In this document: positions 24,015 through 36,122 of the stretch, piece after piece
Numbering within the stretch: position 1 is the stretch's first letter
Layout of the letters: every line of letters starts with the position of its first letter
Origin: Colletes latitarsis
Lineage: Eukaryota; Arthropoda; Insecta; Hymenoptera; Colletidae
NCBI RefSeq assembly: GCF_051014445.1
Contig: NC_135141.1
Span: 15,624,001 to 15,688,000, forward strand
Direction: 5' to 3'
DNA: 64,000 nucleotides
Translations under genes and position numbers: made by a program
The notes under the pieces: generated by a model
The model's input: only the letters and a program-made list of their open reading frames with translations
Told to the model about the DNA's origin: nothing
Database searches by the model: none

Positions 24015-25093
24015 ATAACGAAGCTCTGCTCGATGAATTATTTACTTAACAATCTGCAAGGATGAAACGCGTACAGAGTCGGTCTACGAACGAGCCAGGG
24101 GCGTATTCGCGCAAGGCGGAATTCACGATTTTCCGGCAACGGCGTAGAATCCGTGATGGTTTTTGCTCCGTCTCCCTTAATTATACCGCAAATTAGAAAT
24201 TTCTTGCCGTGCAGCGGCTCCAGCTTTTTGCCCTGCAATTGTTCGCCTGATCCTGGCGTGGTTCCTGAAGCTCGCGTACCGCACCGGCATCTCGCACCGC
24301 TATGATCAATAACACTTTGAAAAATCCCGCTAAATACGTGGCGTCGTAATATTTCGTTCGACGAAGAGAACTTGCAACACCCTATACAGGGTGTCCAGCT
24401 AGAAATCATTTGTTGGATTTCATTTAGAAATAAGATAACTGTACCAATAATCTGGTCTAGGCTGTCATTTCTCTGGCCTTTCTTTGTGTTTTATTTTTTA
24501 ACGACAGGTAGGTCGTTTTGTACTGACATTTTGCAGAAATATTTATTCGTCTTATAGGTACGTGCAGTATTTTTTTCATAAAAAAATATCAAAAATTGCG
24601 AGAGTTATAGCTTCTTGTTTTAAAAAACGCATTTAAATTGGCTTATATGATATTTCAAGATCTAGCAGACCGATTTACTTCAAATTTGAAGAGAATATTC
24701 AACAGACACGCCTTTATCGCTGGAACTAGAGATTTTAACGTCCCACTTTTTATCGATGCTCGAATCAGAGTCAACCTAGCCATCAAACACAGTAAAATTA
24801 AACAAAAAGGTTCATAATATTTATTTACCCATATACTGAATTTACTACTATGTATTATACAGAGAAATTGTAAGTCTTCTTCACCAAATTGCTGATATAC
24901 ATAGAAGAGAAACATAGAAGTTTACGTCTTTGACAATTTTCATATTCGGAAGTACTTTACTAAGGTTTGGAGTTGAAATCCAAAATTTTCTGAGAATATC
25001 CTTTTTAGGAAATTAGTTTACATCCAGCAAACAGATACCAACGCTGCAGAACTCTTTCAAAAATTCTTGTTGTCTTCGTAAAGTTAAAATTGA
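24015..25093. other. Unique DNA with a GC-rich patch and an unassigned repeat end
   Basis: A GC-rich patch at about 24050-24340 has an open minus-strand frame (24038-24409) with no family match. At 24378-24395 ACACCCTATACAGGGTGT looks like two transposon ends meeting head to head. The rightward one (CAGGGTGTCCAGCTAG) resembles but is not R1. The rest is AT-rich. Confidence 0.45.
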
Positions 25094-28050
25094 GTAGCTC
25101 TATTGAGTACATCTATTATAGAGCTCTATTGAGTACCTCTATTATAGAACTCTATTGAGTACCTCTATTATAGAGCTCTATTGGATAGTTCTATTCGATA
25201 TCTCTATCAGAGCTCTATTTGATAGCTGTATTCTATAGCTACAGTGGATGCCTCTATTGGATTCCTCTGTTGGATTCCTCTATTAGATTCCTCTATTAGA
25301 TTCCTCTATTGGATTCCTCTATTGGATTTCTCCATTTGATAGCTCTACTGGATACCTCTATTATAGAGCTCTATTGAGTACCTCTATTATAGAACTGTAT
25401 TGGATATCTCTATCAGAGCTCTATTTAATAACTATAGTCGATGCCTCTATTGGATTTCTCTGTTGGATTCCTCCATTAGATTCCTTTATTGGATTCCTCC
25501 ATTGGATTCCTCCATTGGATTCCTCCATTTGATAGCTCTATTGAATACCTCTATTATAGAGCTTTATTAAGTACCTCTATTATAGAGCTTTATTGAGTAC
25601 CTCTATTATAGAGCTCTATTGGATATCTCTATTAGAGCTCTATGTGATAGCTGTATTCTATAGCTACAGTGGATGCCTCTATTGGATTCCTCTGTTGGAT
25701 TCCTCTATTAGATTCCCCTATTAGATTCCTCTATTAGATTCCTCTATTGGATTACTCCATTTGATAGCTCTACTGGATACCTCTATTGTAGAGCTCTATT
25801 GAGTACCTCTATTATAGAGCTCTATTGGATATCTCTATCAGAGCTCTATTTAATAACTACAGTCGATGCCTCTATTGGATTTCTCTGTTGGATTCCTCCA
25901 TTAGATTCCTTTATTGGATTCCTCCATTGGATTCCTCCATTGGATTCCTCCATTTGATAGCTCTATTGAATACCTCTATTATAGAGCTTTATTAAGTACC
26001 TCTATTATAGAGCTTTATTGAGTACCTCTATTATAGAGCTCTATTGGATAGCTCTATTGGATATCTCTATTAGAGCTCTATGTGATAGCTGTATTCTATA
26101 GCTACAGTGGATGCCTCTATTGGATTCCTCTATTAGATTCCTCTATTAGATTCCTCTATTAGATTCCTCTATTGGATTCCTCTAGTAGATTCCTCTATTG
26201 GATTCCTCTATTGGATTCCTCCATTTGATAGCTCTATTGAATACCTCTATTATAGAGCTTTATTAAGTACCTCTATTATAGAGCTTTATTGAGTACCTCT
26301 ATTATAGAGCTCTATTGGATAGCTCTATTGGATATCTCTATTAGAGCTCTATGTGATAGCTGTATTCTATAGCTACAGTGGATGCCTCTATTGGATTCCC
26401 CTATTAGATTCCTCTATTAGATTCCTCTATTGGATTCCTCTATTAGATTCCTCTATTAGATTCCTCTATTGGATTCCTCTATTGGATTTCTCCATTTGAT
26501 AGCTCTACTGGCTACCTCTATTGTAGAGCTCTATTGAGTACCTCTATTATAGAGCTCTATTGGATATCTCTATCAGAGCTCTATTTAATAACTACAGTCG
26601 ATGCCTCTATTGGATTTCTCTGTTGGATTCTTCCATTAGATTCCTCTATTGGATTCCTCTATTGGATTCCTCCATTGGATTCCTCCATTTGATAGCTCTA
26701 TTGAATACCTCTATTATAGAGCTTTATTAAGTACCTGTATTATAGAGCTTTATTGAGTACCTCTATTATACAGCTCTATTGGATATCTCTATTAGAGCTC
26801 TATGTGATAGCTGTATTCTATAGCTACAGTGGATGCCTCTATTGGATTCCCCTATTAGATTCCTCTATTGGATTCCTCCATTTGATAGCTCTATTGAATA
26901 CCTCTATTATAGAGCTTTATTAAGTACCTCTATTATAGAGCTTTATTAAGTACCTCTATTATAGAGCTTTATTGAGTACCTCTATTATAGAGCTCTATTG
27001 GATAGCTCTATTGGATATCTCTATTAGAGCTCTATGTGATAGCTATATTCTATAGCTACAGTGGATGCCTCTATTGGATTCCTCTGTTGGATTCCCCTAT
27101 TAGATTCCTCTATTAGATTCCTCTATTGGATTCCTCTATTGGATTCCCCTATTAGATTCCTCTATTGGATTCCTCTATTGGATTTCTCCATTTGATAGCT
27201 CTACTGGATACCTCTATTATAGAGCTCTATTGAGTACCTCTATTATAGAACTCTGTTGGATATCTCTATCAGAGCTCTATTTAATAACTACAGTCGATGC
27301 CTCTATTGGATTTCTCTGTTGGATTCCTCCATTAGATTCCTTTATTGGATTCCTCCATTTGATAGCTCTATTGAATACCTCTATTATAGAGCTTTATTAA
27401 GTACCTCTATTATAGAGCTTTATTAAGTACCTGTCTTATAGAGCTTTATTGAGTACCTCTATTATACAGCTCTATTGGATATCTCTATTAGAGCTCTATG
27501 TGATAGCTGTATTCTATAGCTACAGTGGATGCCTCTATTGGATTCCCCTATTAGATTCCTCTATTGGATTCCTCCATTTGATAGCTCTATTGAATACCTG
27601 TATTATAGAGCTTTATTAAGTACCTCTATTATAGAGCTTTATTGAGTACCTCTATTATAGAGCTTTATTGAGTACCTCTATTATAGAGCTCTATTGGATA
27701 GCTCTATTGGATATCTCTATTAGAGCTCTATGTGATAGCTGTATTCTATAGCTACAGTGGATGCCTCTATTGGATTTCTCTGTTGGATTCCCCTATTAGA
27801 TTTCTCTATTAGATTCCTCTATTGGATTCCTCTATTGGATTCCCCTATTAGATTCCTCTATTAGATTCCTCTATTAGATTCCTCTATTGGATTTCTCCAT
27901 TTGATAGCTCTATTGAATACCTCTATTATAGAGCTCTATTGAGTACCTCTATTATAGAGCTCTATTGGATAGCTCTATTGGATATCTCTATTATAGAGCT
28001 TTATTGGATAGCTTTATTGGATATTTCTACTATAGAGCTCTATTGGACGT
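25094..28050 (+). repeat. CTCTATTGG minisatellite with 232-bp higher-order unit
   Basis: About 3 kb built from short units such as CTCTATTGGATTC, CTCTATTAGATTC and CTCTATTATAGAG. The marker TATAGCTACAGTGGATG, or its variant TAATAACTACAGTCGATG, appears near 25237, 25431, 25662, 25855, 26099, 26371, 26590, 26822, 27054, 27287, 27518 and 27750. Spacing is mostly 231-233 bp, with early intervals of 193-272. Short ORFs such as IELYWIALLDIS are translations of the repeat. Confidence 0.93.
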
Positions 28051-30094
28051 ATCTACTATATCAATTAGAGCGTTCTCTACCATTTCACTCTTTTTTAATA
28101 TTTCTTTACAGACGTCACGTATTAAGAACATTACTTTGAGAAACACCACATAAAGAAACGAGTTCCATTAGACTGCCAAAAGGGATCCGAGGAATAAAAA
28201 GGTTAAGAAGCACAGGTATAATATATTTTAAGCAACCTCTGGTATTTATTAACTGACAAAAACTGGTCTTCAGGCTCGAATAAACAAATTCTAACGTCTG
28301 AGATTCTGTCGACGGAGTCAGAAGTATCGATGTTAGCAACGTTTATAAAATTCCATGCGCGTTTACGAACGGAACGAGCGCGAAGAGATGTACCGTCGCG
28401 GCGAAAAAGTGGAACGACGCTCGTTAAACGATTTAATTTGAAATTGTCGCGCAGCGGATAATAAAAATTAACGCCAATACGTCCCCAACGGCGTAAGCAG
28501 AAATTTATGGACGCGCGATTCGACGCTGCGAAACGAACGACAAACTGATACGGGACGACGATGATTGTCGACCGATAATTAGTTGCGCGACATTAATTTC
28601 GATTCAGCGCAATATGCCGCGCGGTCTCATTTGAATTTTCACGAGGCAAAAACCACCCCGGACGAGCTTGTCGTCTCTCCTCGTGTATTTGCCTAACGCC
28701 CGAATAATGGCGGATGCATCGAGGTGAGCCAGAGAAAAATGGAGGGAATCAGAGAAATCCTCGTCGAGATGGAAAAAAAGAACACGAACCAACAAGACAG
28801 GATATCGCCTCCGTTTATTGAATATAATTCGAGCTAACGACGAGAATCGAATTCGCCATCCGCTCGTGATAATTAAACCGATACAATATCTAAATAAAAC
28901 GTCTATTACCTGTACGGTGTGGTTTGAAAAACATACGAAGCACAGTAGTAGATTATCGATTATTTAGATACAAATAAACTAGACCGTAGATTTTTTCGTT
29001 ACATGCAATTAAACCTTCATAGGTGTAATATCAAAATTAAAATCATCTTAACGCGTTAACTAAATAGGAATATCCTCAAAATTTTGTCAAATTATAGTGC
29101 AACAAATATAAATGTTTAACTGCTCCATGAAGTACTTGTTATTTTGTAGTTTCCATTGAACACACGTTGGCGATCAGAAATAAGATTTCTCGTTCTTCAG
29201 AGAACGGTATCGTTTCTTCTTTTTTACTTTCGAACATTATCAACTCTGTTAAAATTACTTATATCGAAATAAAAAGAGTTTCATTTAAGTGTACATTAAT
29301 TTCAAAGTAATTGTATATGTACATCAAAACGAAACAACTATTTTCTTTAAATTCAAAGTTCTATCGCTCTATTGGAAAGCCCGTTATAATAAATTACAAT
29401 CCCTAGGTGAAACAATTTATTTATCGAGCCCGTTTCGAACAATTTGATCGATGTATTCAATAGCCAAGAATCGACGAGAAGCGTTGCGAGGAAGAAGGTC
29501 GAAGATCGTTGGCAAAAATGATTTTTTAACGGTCTCGACAGAGTCGAGGGTGAACAGGCGTACGACTCGAGCCGTCGGCTATCTTAGGCAGATAGTGGAC
29601 AATGGTTTAGCATAATGGTCAGAGGGTCGGCTGCCACGTTGGCCCCGAGGCCGTGCTGGTGACATTTTCGCGTATCCATCACGTCACGCGACCTCCAAGG
29701 ATTCGAGAAATGGAAGAAACCAGTGCCAGGAGGTCACTCACTTTCGTTTTATAATACAGTGGCCTCGGAAGTCCGTCGACTTTTCCTGACACTCCCGTTC
29801 AGAATCTTCGAAAGAAAAAACGTTCCAAAGGATAAATTGATCGTTGTGGATAGGACACTATACTTTGTATAATTCTATTGATAGAAGGTGTTTCGGTACG
29901 AATAGTAAATCAGACTCGGGCGTATTCTTTATGAGAAATTATATCGAGAATATCTAGTAACAATTCTTTGTTCTCGGCTGGATTTTCGAGAAAATTCATC
30001 GCGTACGTATGCACTTGTTATTTTTTTAACTATATACGATTGTATTCAGGCAATATTATGAAGGACGGTGATTAATACTATATTGTAGCAGATT
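28051..30094. other. Unique host DNA, no gene recognised
   Basis: Moderately GC-rich at about 28330-28830 and 29450-29780, AT-rich elsewhere. Short ORFs only, none with a recognisable motif. A tRNA-like look at about 29600 was checked and rejected. Confidence 0.5.
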
Positions 30095-30096
30095 TA

Positions 30097-30767
30097 CAGT
30101 GGCTCACAGTGAAAATCGTTCACTACATTAGCTTTCTTAATTTTGGCTAAAATATGCATTATATGAAGATGAGATTTTTGTAATTAATGTAATAATATTT
30201 CACCTCAATTGTTACTTGTTTCCATATAAAATGAAGCACAAATATTAGCAAATATATGAAGCAAAATGAATATATGTAATGACATCTATGAAATTTGACT
30301 CACATTAAAAATCGTCCATTTATAATATTCCGGGAATCCCCTAACTAACATATTTTAATGTGTGTTCAACTGTTTTCCACATTTTTTCAATTAATAAGCA
30401 TTAGATGAGCATAGTTTCATCACAGAATTTCATGAATTTATCGATTTGGAAGAATGGAATCTCAAAAAACAAAACGAATAACAATGGAGATACGAAAATT
30501 AGTAATTATAATGAAGATAAATCTCAACGTGAAATTGCACGAATTATAAATAGAAATCGTACTACAGTAGAATACATTCTTGAAAGATATAAAAGCGAAA
30601 ACCGCATATCAAACAAATATAAAAAAAATAAGATTTTAAACAATCATGATGAGCGATATGTTTTGCGACAAATTAAGAAGAATCCCAGGAAAAGTGTCCC
30701 AGATAAAGTTGCAGATGTTAAAATATATTTAAATAAAAAGGTGCATACAGAAAATGTTCGTAGAATA
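30097..30767 (+). mobile_element. TcA Tc1 element, 5' portion (copy a)
   Basis: Begins TA then CAGTGGCTCACAGTGAAAATCG (30097 on). A second copy of the motif (ACTCACATTAAAAATCGTCC) lies 196 bp further in, an IR/DR end. The transposase start MESQKTKRIT is at 30454, followed by a helix-turn-helix (KSQREIARIINRNRTTVEYI). A 5-bp deletion after RKLVI shifts the frame. The element ends abruptly within HTENVRRI, where it joins a host segment. Confidence 0.88.
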
Positions 30768-30974
30768 CGAATACGTTCGCGATATTGGGATTTTCATATT
30801 TCCATTTGGTTTCTGGATTAGAACGAGGGAACGTTCTTTCATCACGAGAAGATTAAAAATTGTTCCTGGACTGCATATTAGGTTTAAATATGACAAATAG
30901 GAATTCTGTCTTTAACGATACTGGAATTTTTAGCTTTCTACTAATTTTTTTGGACGACTTGCTGGATTAGAGTG
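30768..30974 (+). repeat. Duplicated host segment (copy 1)
   Basis: About 200 bp from CGAATACGTTCGCGATATTG to GGATTAGAGTG. The same sequence occurs at 31629-31769 (partly) and, inverted, at 37492-37697 and 38986-39175. Only the last continues without a break into unique GC-rich DNA, so that is probably its original location. Confidence 0.85.
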
Positions 30975-30976
30975 CA

Positions 30977-31628
30977 CAGTGGCTCACAGTGAAAATCGTT
31001 CACTATATTAGCTTTCTTAATTTTGGCCAAAATATGCATTGTATTAACATGAGATTTTTATAATTAACGTAATAATGTCTCATCTCTATTGTTACTTGTT
31101 CCCATAATAAAAAGAAACCCAAATATTAGCAAATATATGAAGCAAAATGAATATATGTAATGACATCTATGAAATTTGACTCACATTAAAAATCGTCCAT
31201 TTATAATATTCTGGGATTCCTCTAACTAACATATGTGTGTTCAACTGTTTTCCACATTTTTTCGCTTAGTAAGCATTAGATGGGCATAGTTTTATCACAG
31301 AATTTCATGAATTTATCGATTTGGAAGAATGGAATCTCAAAAAACAAAACGAATAACAATAGAGATACGAAAATTAGTAATTATAATGAAGATAAATCTC
31401 AACGTGAAATTGCACGAATTATAAATAGAAATCGTACTACTGTAGAATACATTCTTAAAAGATATAAAAGCGAAAACCGCATATCAAACAAATTTAAAAA
31501 AAATAAGATTTTAAGCAATCATGATGAGCGATATGTTTTGCGACAAATTAAGAAGAATCCCAGAAAAAGTTGCAGATGTTGAAATATATTTAAATAAAAA
31601 GGTGCATACAGAAAATGTTCGTAGAATA
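30977..31628 (+). mobile_element. TcA 5' portion (copy b), tandem duplicate of copy a
   Basis: Starts CAGTGGCTCACAG 880 bp after copy a. It carries the same 5-bp deletion in the transposase N-terminus and the same truncation at the RRI codons, so both arose by tandem duplication of one defective unit. A further deletion (about 8 bp) removes the SVPDKV region. Confidence 0.87.
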
Positions 31629-31769
31629 CGAATACGTTCGCGATATTGCGATTTTCATATTTCCATTCAGTTTCTGGATTAGAACGTGGGGACGTTTTTT
31701 CATCACGAGAAGATTAAAAATTGTTCCTGGACTGCATATTAGGTTTAAATATGACAAATAGGAATTCTG
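31629..31769 (+). repeat. Duplicated host segment (copy 2), cut by R1
   Basis: Repeats 30768-30908 and then stops at GGAATTCTG, where R1 copy 6 starts. Confidence 0.82.
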
Positions 31770-33660
31770 AATAAGACGAAAATCAAGAATACCAATTTGT
31801 TGATGGAGGCTTCGTTAAAAAGTTATTAACAATTAAATTCAAAAATTTCAAATCGTTCTAAAAAAATTATTTCCAATTGCAAGGGTCGATTATAATCATT
31901 TTTTATGAATAGATATACCCCGGAAATCCTACCCAGTTTGGAGAAAAAAATTTGAAAAGGTGTGAAATTTTTCAACAAAATTAAAATTTTTTAAATCGTT
32001 CTAAAAAAATTATTTTTGATTGCAGGGACCAATTATAATAATTTTTGGTCAATAGACATACCCTCGAAATCCTAACCATTTTCGAGAAAAAAATTCCTTA
32101 CAGAAAATATAATTTCAGACCAAAATGCTTCCCGTAAATTTCAAGCGAATCTTTAAATCATCATAACTTCTGTCCGGATTGGACGATTTTAATGTTCAAA
32201 AAGCCAAACGACGCGTATTTTAGTGTAGAATATGTAGAAATTCTAAAAATATTCGAAAAGTTGTATCTTGACCCCCTAAAATGAGAAGAACCCCATAAAA
32301 ATGGTCCAATTTTCAATTTACCATAACTCCTATAATAGTGAATATATTTCAATGAAACTTTTTTCTGAAGTAGAGCTCATGGGTGCCTATAAAAAAGTAT
32401 TACACAACTTTTCTGTAGGGCGTCAAATAAAATTACTAACAATCAAAAACTAATTTTTAAGGAAAATCGACAGGGTGAAGGGTGCCTAAATTTTCGACGA
32501 AGAAAAAAAACTTCAAATCGTTCTGGAAAAATTATTTTTGGCTGCGGGAGTCAATTACAATCAGTTTTGGTGAAGAGTCATATACCTGAAATCTTACCCA
32601 CTTTCGAGAAAAAAAATCGGGTAGGTGTTGAAATTTTTTGGCAGAAAAAAAATTTTTCAAATCGTTTTAGAAAAATTATTTTCGGTTGCAAGAGTCGATT
32701 GCAATCATTTCTTACCATTACACATAACCCCGAAATCCTACGCATTTTCGAGTAAAAAATTGTTTACCGAAAATATAATTTCAGGCCAGAAAACTTCCCT
32801 GAAATTTCATACAAATCTTTAAAATGTCATAACTGCTGAACGGATTGGACGATTTTAATTTTCAAAAACGCAAACGACACGTATTTAGATGACAAATATA
32901 TAGAAATCGCAAAAATATTCGAAAAGTTGATCCTTGACCCCGTAAACTGAGAAAAACCCAATAAAAATGGTCCAATTTTCAAACAGCCATAAGTCCTACA
33001 ATTGCAAATATATTTCAATGAAACTTTTTTCTGAAGTAGAGCTTATGGGTACCTACAGAAAAGTATTAGAGAACTTTTCTCTAGGGCGTCAAATGAAATT
33101 ATCAAAAATGAAAATTGAATGGTTAAGAAAAATCGACAGGGGGTAGATGCCTAAATTTCCGACGAAGAAAAAAAATTTCAAATCGTTCTAAAAAAATTAT
33201 TTTTGATTGCAGGAACCAATTATAATAATTTTTGGTCAATAGATATATCCTTGAAATCCTAACCATTTTCGAGAAAAAAATTCCTTACCGAAAATATAAT
33301 TTCAGGCCAGAAATACTTCCCTGAAGTTTCATACGAATCTTTAAAATGTCATAACTGCTGAACGGATTGGACGATTTTAATTTTCAAAAACGCAAACGAC
33401 GCGTATTTAGATGAAGAATATATAGAAATCGCAAAAATATTCGAAAAGTTGATCCTTGACCCCGTAAACTGAGAAAACCCCCATAAAAATGGTCCAATTT
33501 TCAAACAGCCATAAGTCCTATAATAGTGAATATACTTCATTGAAATTTTGAGCGGAAGTAGAGTTCATGGATACCTACAAAAAAGTATTAGACAACTTTA
33601 CTGTAGGGCGTCAAGCGAAATTATTAAAAATCAAAAACGAATTTTTATGGAAAATCGACA
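31770..33660 (+). mobile_element. R1 element, copy 6 (both outer ends missing)
   Basis: Starts about 50 bases inside the left terminal repeat (AATAAGACGAAAATCAAG) and ends in the core (GAAAATCGACA). Core markers near 32462, 33129 and 33652 show internal tandem structure with a 667-bp first interval. There is no right terminal repeat. Confidence 0.85.
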
Positions 33661-34604
33661 TGGATGTACGTAAACTACATCCAAAAAAGGATGCAATTGC
33701 AGGTTTTAGAGATATCAATGCATAAAAATGAACAAAAGTACATTCAGCTTGTGGATTATTCGATGCATTATAACAGTATGTTTCGATATGTGTATTTGTT
33801 AAATTCGTTAAGAAAACAAAGGGGAAGAAAAATGACTTACAATTCGTTGTTAATCGTGGGCGGATACAGAAACCCTTTATGTGGTTCGCAGAGAAGCGTG
33901 GCATTCCGAACTCCAACTGGCGGTGCTTTCGAAAATACTTCCGCGTATCTGAAACAAAAAATTACAACAGCTGTTAGAAACCGGTTACCAGTCACGGGCA
34001 AGATCTACAAAATAGGTCGCGTATCATTAAAAAAAAGAAACCCACGACCACCCCTTTGTAAAACAGTCATTACTTTTTCCAAATCCCTCTCTTCTCGAAC
34101 AAGCGTTTCAAACGACAACCGCCGGCCCGGTATGATAAATCCCCGCGGCATTAAAAATATATTTTCAGGATTATTTTTTACGAACACTGTCAGCCAGTTA
34201 ATCGTTTCGAATAACGCAACCTCGCCCGTGACACGTCTTTCGGGGTCGTGGACCAGAAAGACGACGAGGAGGAACGCTTCCTTCGGGACATTCCGGCGGG
34301 GGTGGAGATGTGTCGGGGGATTGGGGTTGTGCATCATTTTTCACATACCACGAGAGGGCGGACGGTTTTTGCCGTCTCCCTACCCGTCTGCCATCCAGAT
34401 AATGCTCTTAAAGACAGATATCTCCCGCGAAACGAGCCAGGTACGCGATCGGGCCGAGGCGGAGAGCACAGTTGAACGGAAAATCTGCTTGGATTTTTAC
34501 GTACGGAGCGCTTCCACCCCCCCACAGCAGTCGCGACAATTGGATAGAGCGCAATTTTTCATTCCAACGCGGATAAAAATTTCGTCGAGGATCGCCATGC
34601 TGCG
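33661..34604. other. Unique DNA with a GC-rich island, long but unconvincing ORF
   Basis: A plus-strand frame of 326 codons (33664-34644) is open across it, but its N-terminus starts at the R1 junction and its C-terminus runs into a transposon end. Opposite and shifted frames are also open at 34005-34638. No motif is recognisable, so I do not call it a gene. Confidence 0.45.
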
Positions 34605-34816
34605 AGTCCCGCGAAATGTAACAGTGAAAATCGTCCACTTATAAAAGTCTAAATACGAGTTAAAAGTGTTGTGAATAGAGAACTATTTTGTTTTTATTAT
34701 TACGTAATATAACCCAAAAATACAAATTTTTGTAAAATAATAATTACTGCTCTCTCTAGGTTCGTGGAGCCGTTTTATTTAGTAAATAGTTTTATTTACA
34801 AATACATACATATGTG
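34605..34816 (-). repeat. Duplicated TcA end plus LTR fragment (left copy)
   Basis: TCCCGCGAAATGTAAC, then a TcA-like end (CAGTGAAAATCGTCCAC), then a piece of an LTR up to CATACATATGTG. The same succession occurs at 35438-35662, with extra bases before the TcA end. The minisatellite at 34817 lies exactly between the two copies. Confidence 0.75.
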
Positions 34817-35437
34817 TACCTCTATTATAGAGCTCTATTGAGTACCTCTATCATAGACCTCTATTGGAGAGCTGTATTCTATAGCTACAGTGGATGCCTC
34901 TATTGTATTCCTCTATTGGATTCCGCCATTTGACAGCTGGATTGGATACATCTATTATAGAGCTCTATTGAGTACCTCTATTATAGAGTTCTATTGGATA
35001 GCTCTATTGGATAGCTGTATTCTATAGCTATATTGGATGCCTCTATTGGATTCCTCTGTTGGATTCCTCTATTAGATTCCTCTATTACATTCCTCTATTT
35101 GATTCCTCTATTAGATTCCTCGATTGGATTTCTCTATTGGATTCCCCCATTTGATAGCTCTATTGGATTCCTCCATTTGATAGCTCTATTCGATACCTCT
35201 ATTATAGAGCTCTATTGAGTACCTCTATTATAGAGCTCTATTGGATAGCTCTATTGGATAGCTCTATTGGATATCTCTATTAGAGCTCTATTGGATAGCT
35301 GTATTATATAGCTACAGTGGATGCCTCTATTGGATTCGTCTGTTGGATTCCTGTATTAGATTCCTGTATTGGATTTCTCCATTTGATAGCTATATTGGAT
35401 ACTTCTATTATAGAGCTCTATTGGATATCTATTGGAT
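34817..35437 (+). repeat. Second patch of the CTCTATTGG minisatellite
   Basis: About 620 bp of the same units as at 25-28 kb, with TATAGCTACAGTGGATG-type markers near 34883, 35025 and 35310. It is bracketed by direct repeats. Confidence 0.92.
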
Positions 35438-35531
35438 GTCCCGCGAAATGTAACGAACAATGAAAAAAGATGTTTCTACAGTGCCTCACAGTGAAAATCG
35501 TCCACTTATAAGTCTAAATACGAGTTAAAAA

Positions 35532-36013
35532 TGTTGTGAATAGAGAACTATTTTGTTTTTATTATTACGTAATATAACCCAAAAATACAAATTTTTGTAA
35601 AATCATAATTACTGCTCTCTCTAGGTTCGTGGAGCCGTTTTATTTACAAATACATACATATGTGTTAACAGTTTAATTTTAGATTCTTGTGGTGTTCTAA
35701 CTTGAAAAGTGTTATGCCCCACAATTTTATACTTATTTCAAAATAGGTGGAGATTCGGTGTCGTCAATCAAACCCTCGTGGGCCAGTCCTCTGATATTCG
35801 AAATCCCACCCACTGAGGGTGGTGCAGGGGTGGGTGTCCGCGGTTCCAAGGGGCAGTTATGTTCCCAAAGTGCGGTGTTTAACGTCTTAATATATGTATA
35901 GTATGGCAATTTGCTTTGTAGCAGAAGGTACTTGCCAAATTGCTAATTAAGTAGTTTAAAACTAATATTAAACTAAATGTGGTGTTCGCTAATAAATGTT
36001 GGAATTCCCAACA
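35532..36013 (-). repeat. Probable solo LTR of an unclassified retrotransposon
   Basis: Read on the minus strand it starts TGTTGGGAATTCCAACA and ends TTCACAACA, the TG...CA pattern with TGTTG/CAACA ends. It contains AATAAAACGGCTCCACGAAC, a shared feature with the LTR-like sequence at 42170-42455. No internal coding region and no clear target duplication was found. Confidence 0.45.
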
Positions 36014-36122
36014 ATTATATTACAGCATTTTAAATGTATATGTATGAAATGAAACTCACAATGAAAATCGTCCATCTAATTGTAAATCAAAAACTTAACA
36101 CTAATTGTAAATAGTTTTATTT

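Noticed and set aside
24038..24409. 123-codon minus-strand ORF considered as an exon
   Set aside because: An acceptor-like site exists, but the peptide matches no family known to me and the frame runs into a repeat end.
25094..28050. CRISPR-like array
   Set aside because: No constant repeat with unique spacers. All units are variants of one short motif, and the sequence context is eukaryotic.
29600..29670. tRNA-like look (TGGTTTAGCATAATGGTCAGAG)
   Set aside because: The D-loop-like part is not followed by a B box (GGTTCRANNCC), and no cloverleaf pairing could be traced.
33664..34644. 326-codon plus-strand ORF
   Set aside because: Starts at an R1 junction, ends in a transposon end, has competing open frames on the other strand, and no recognisable domain.
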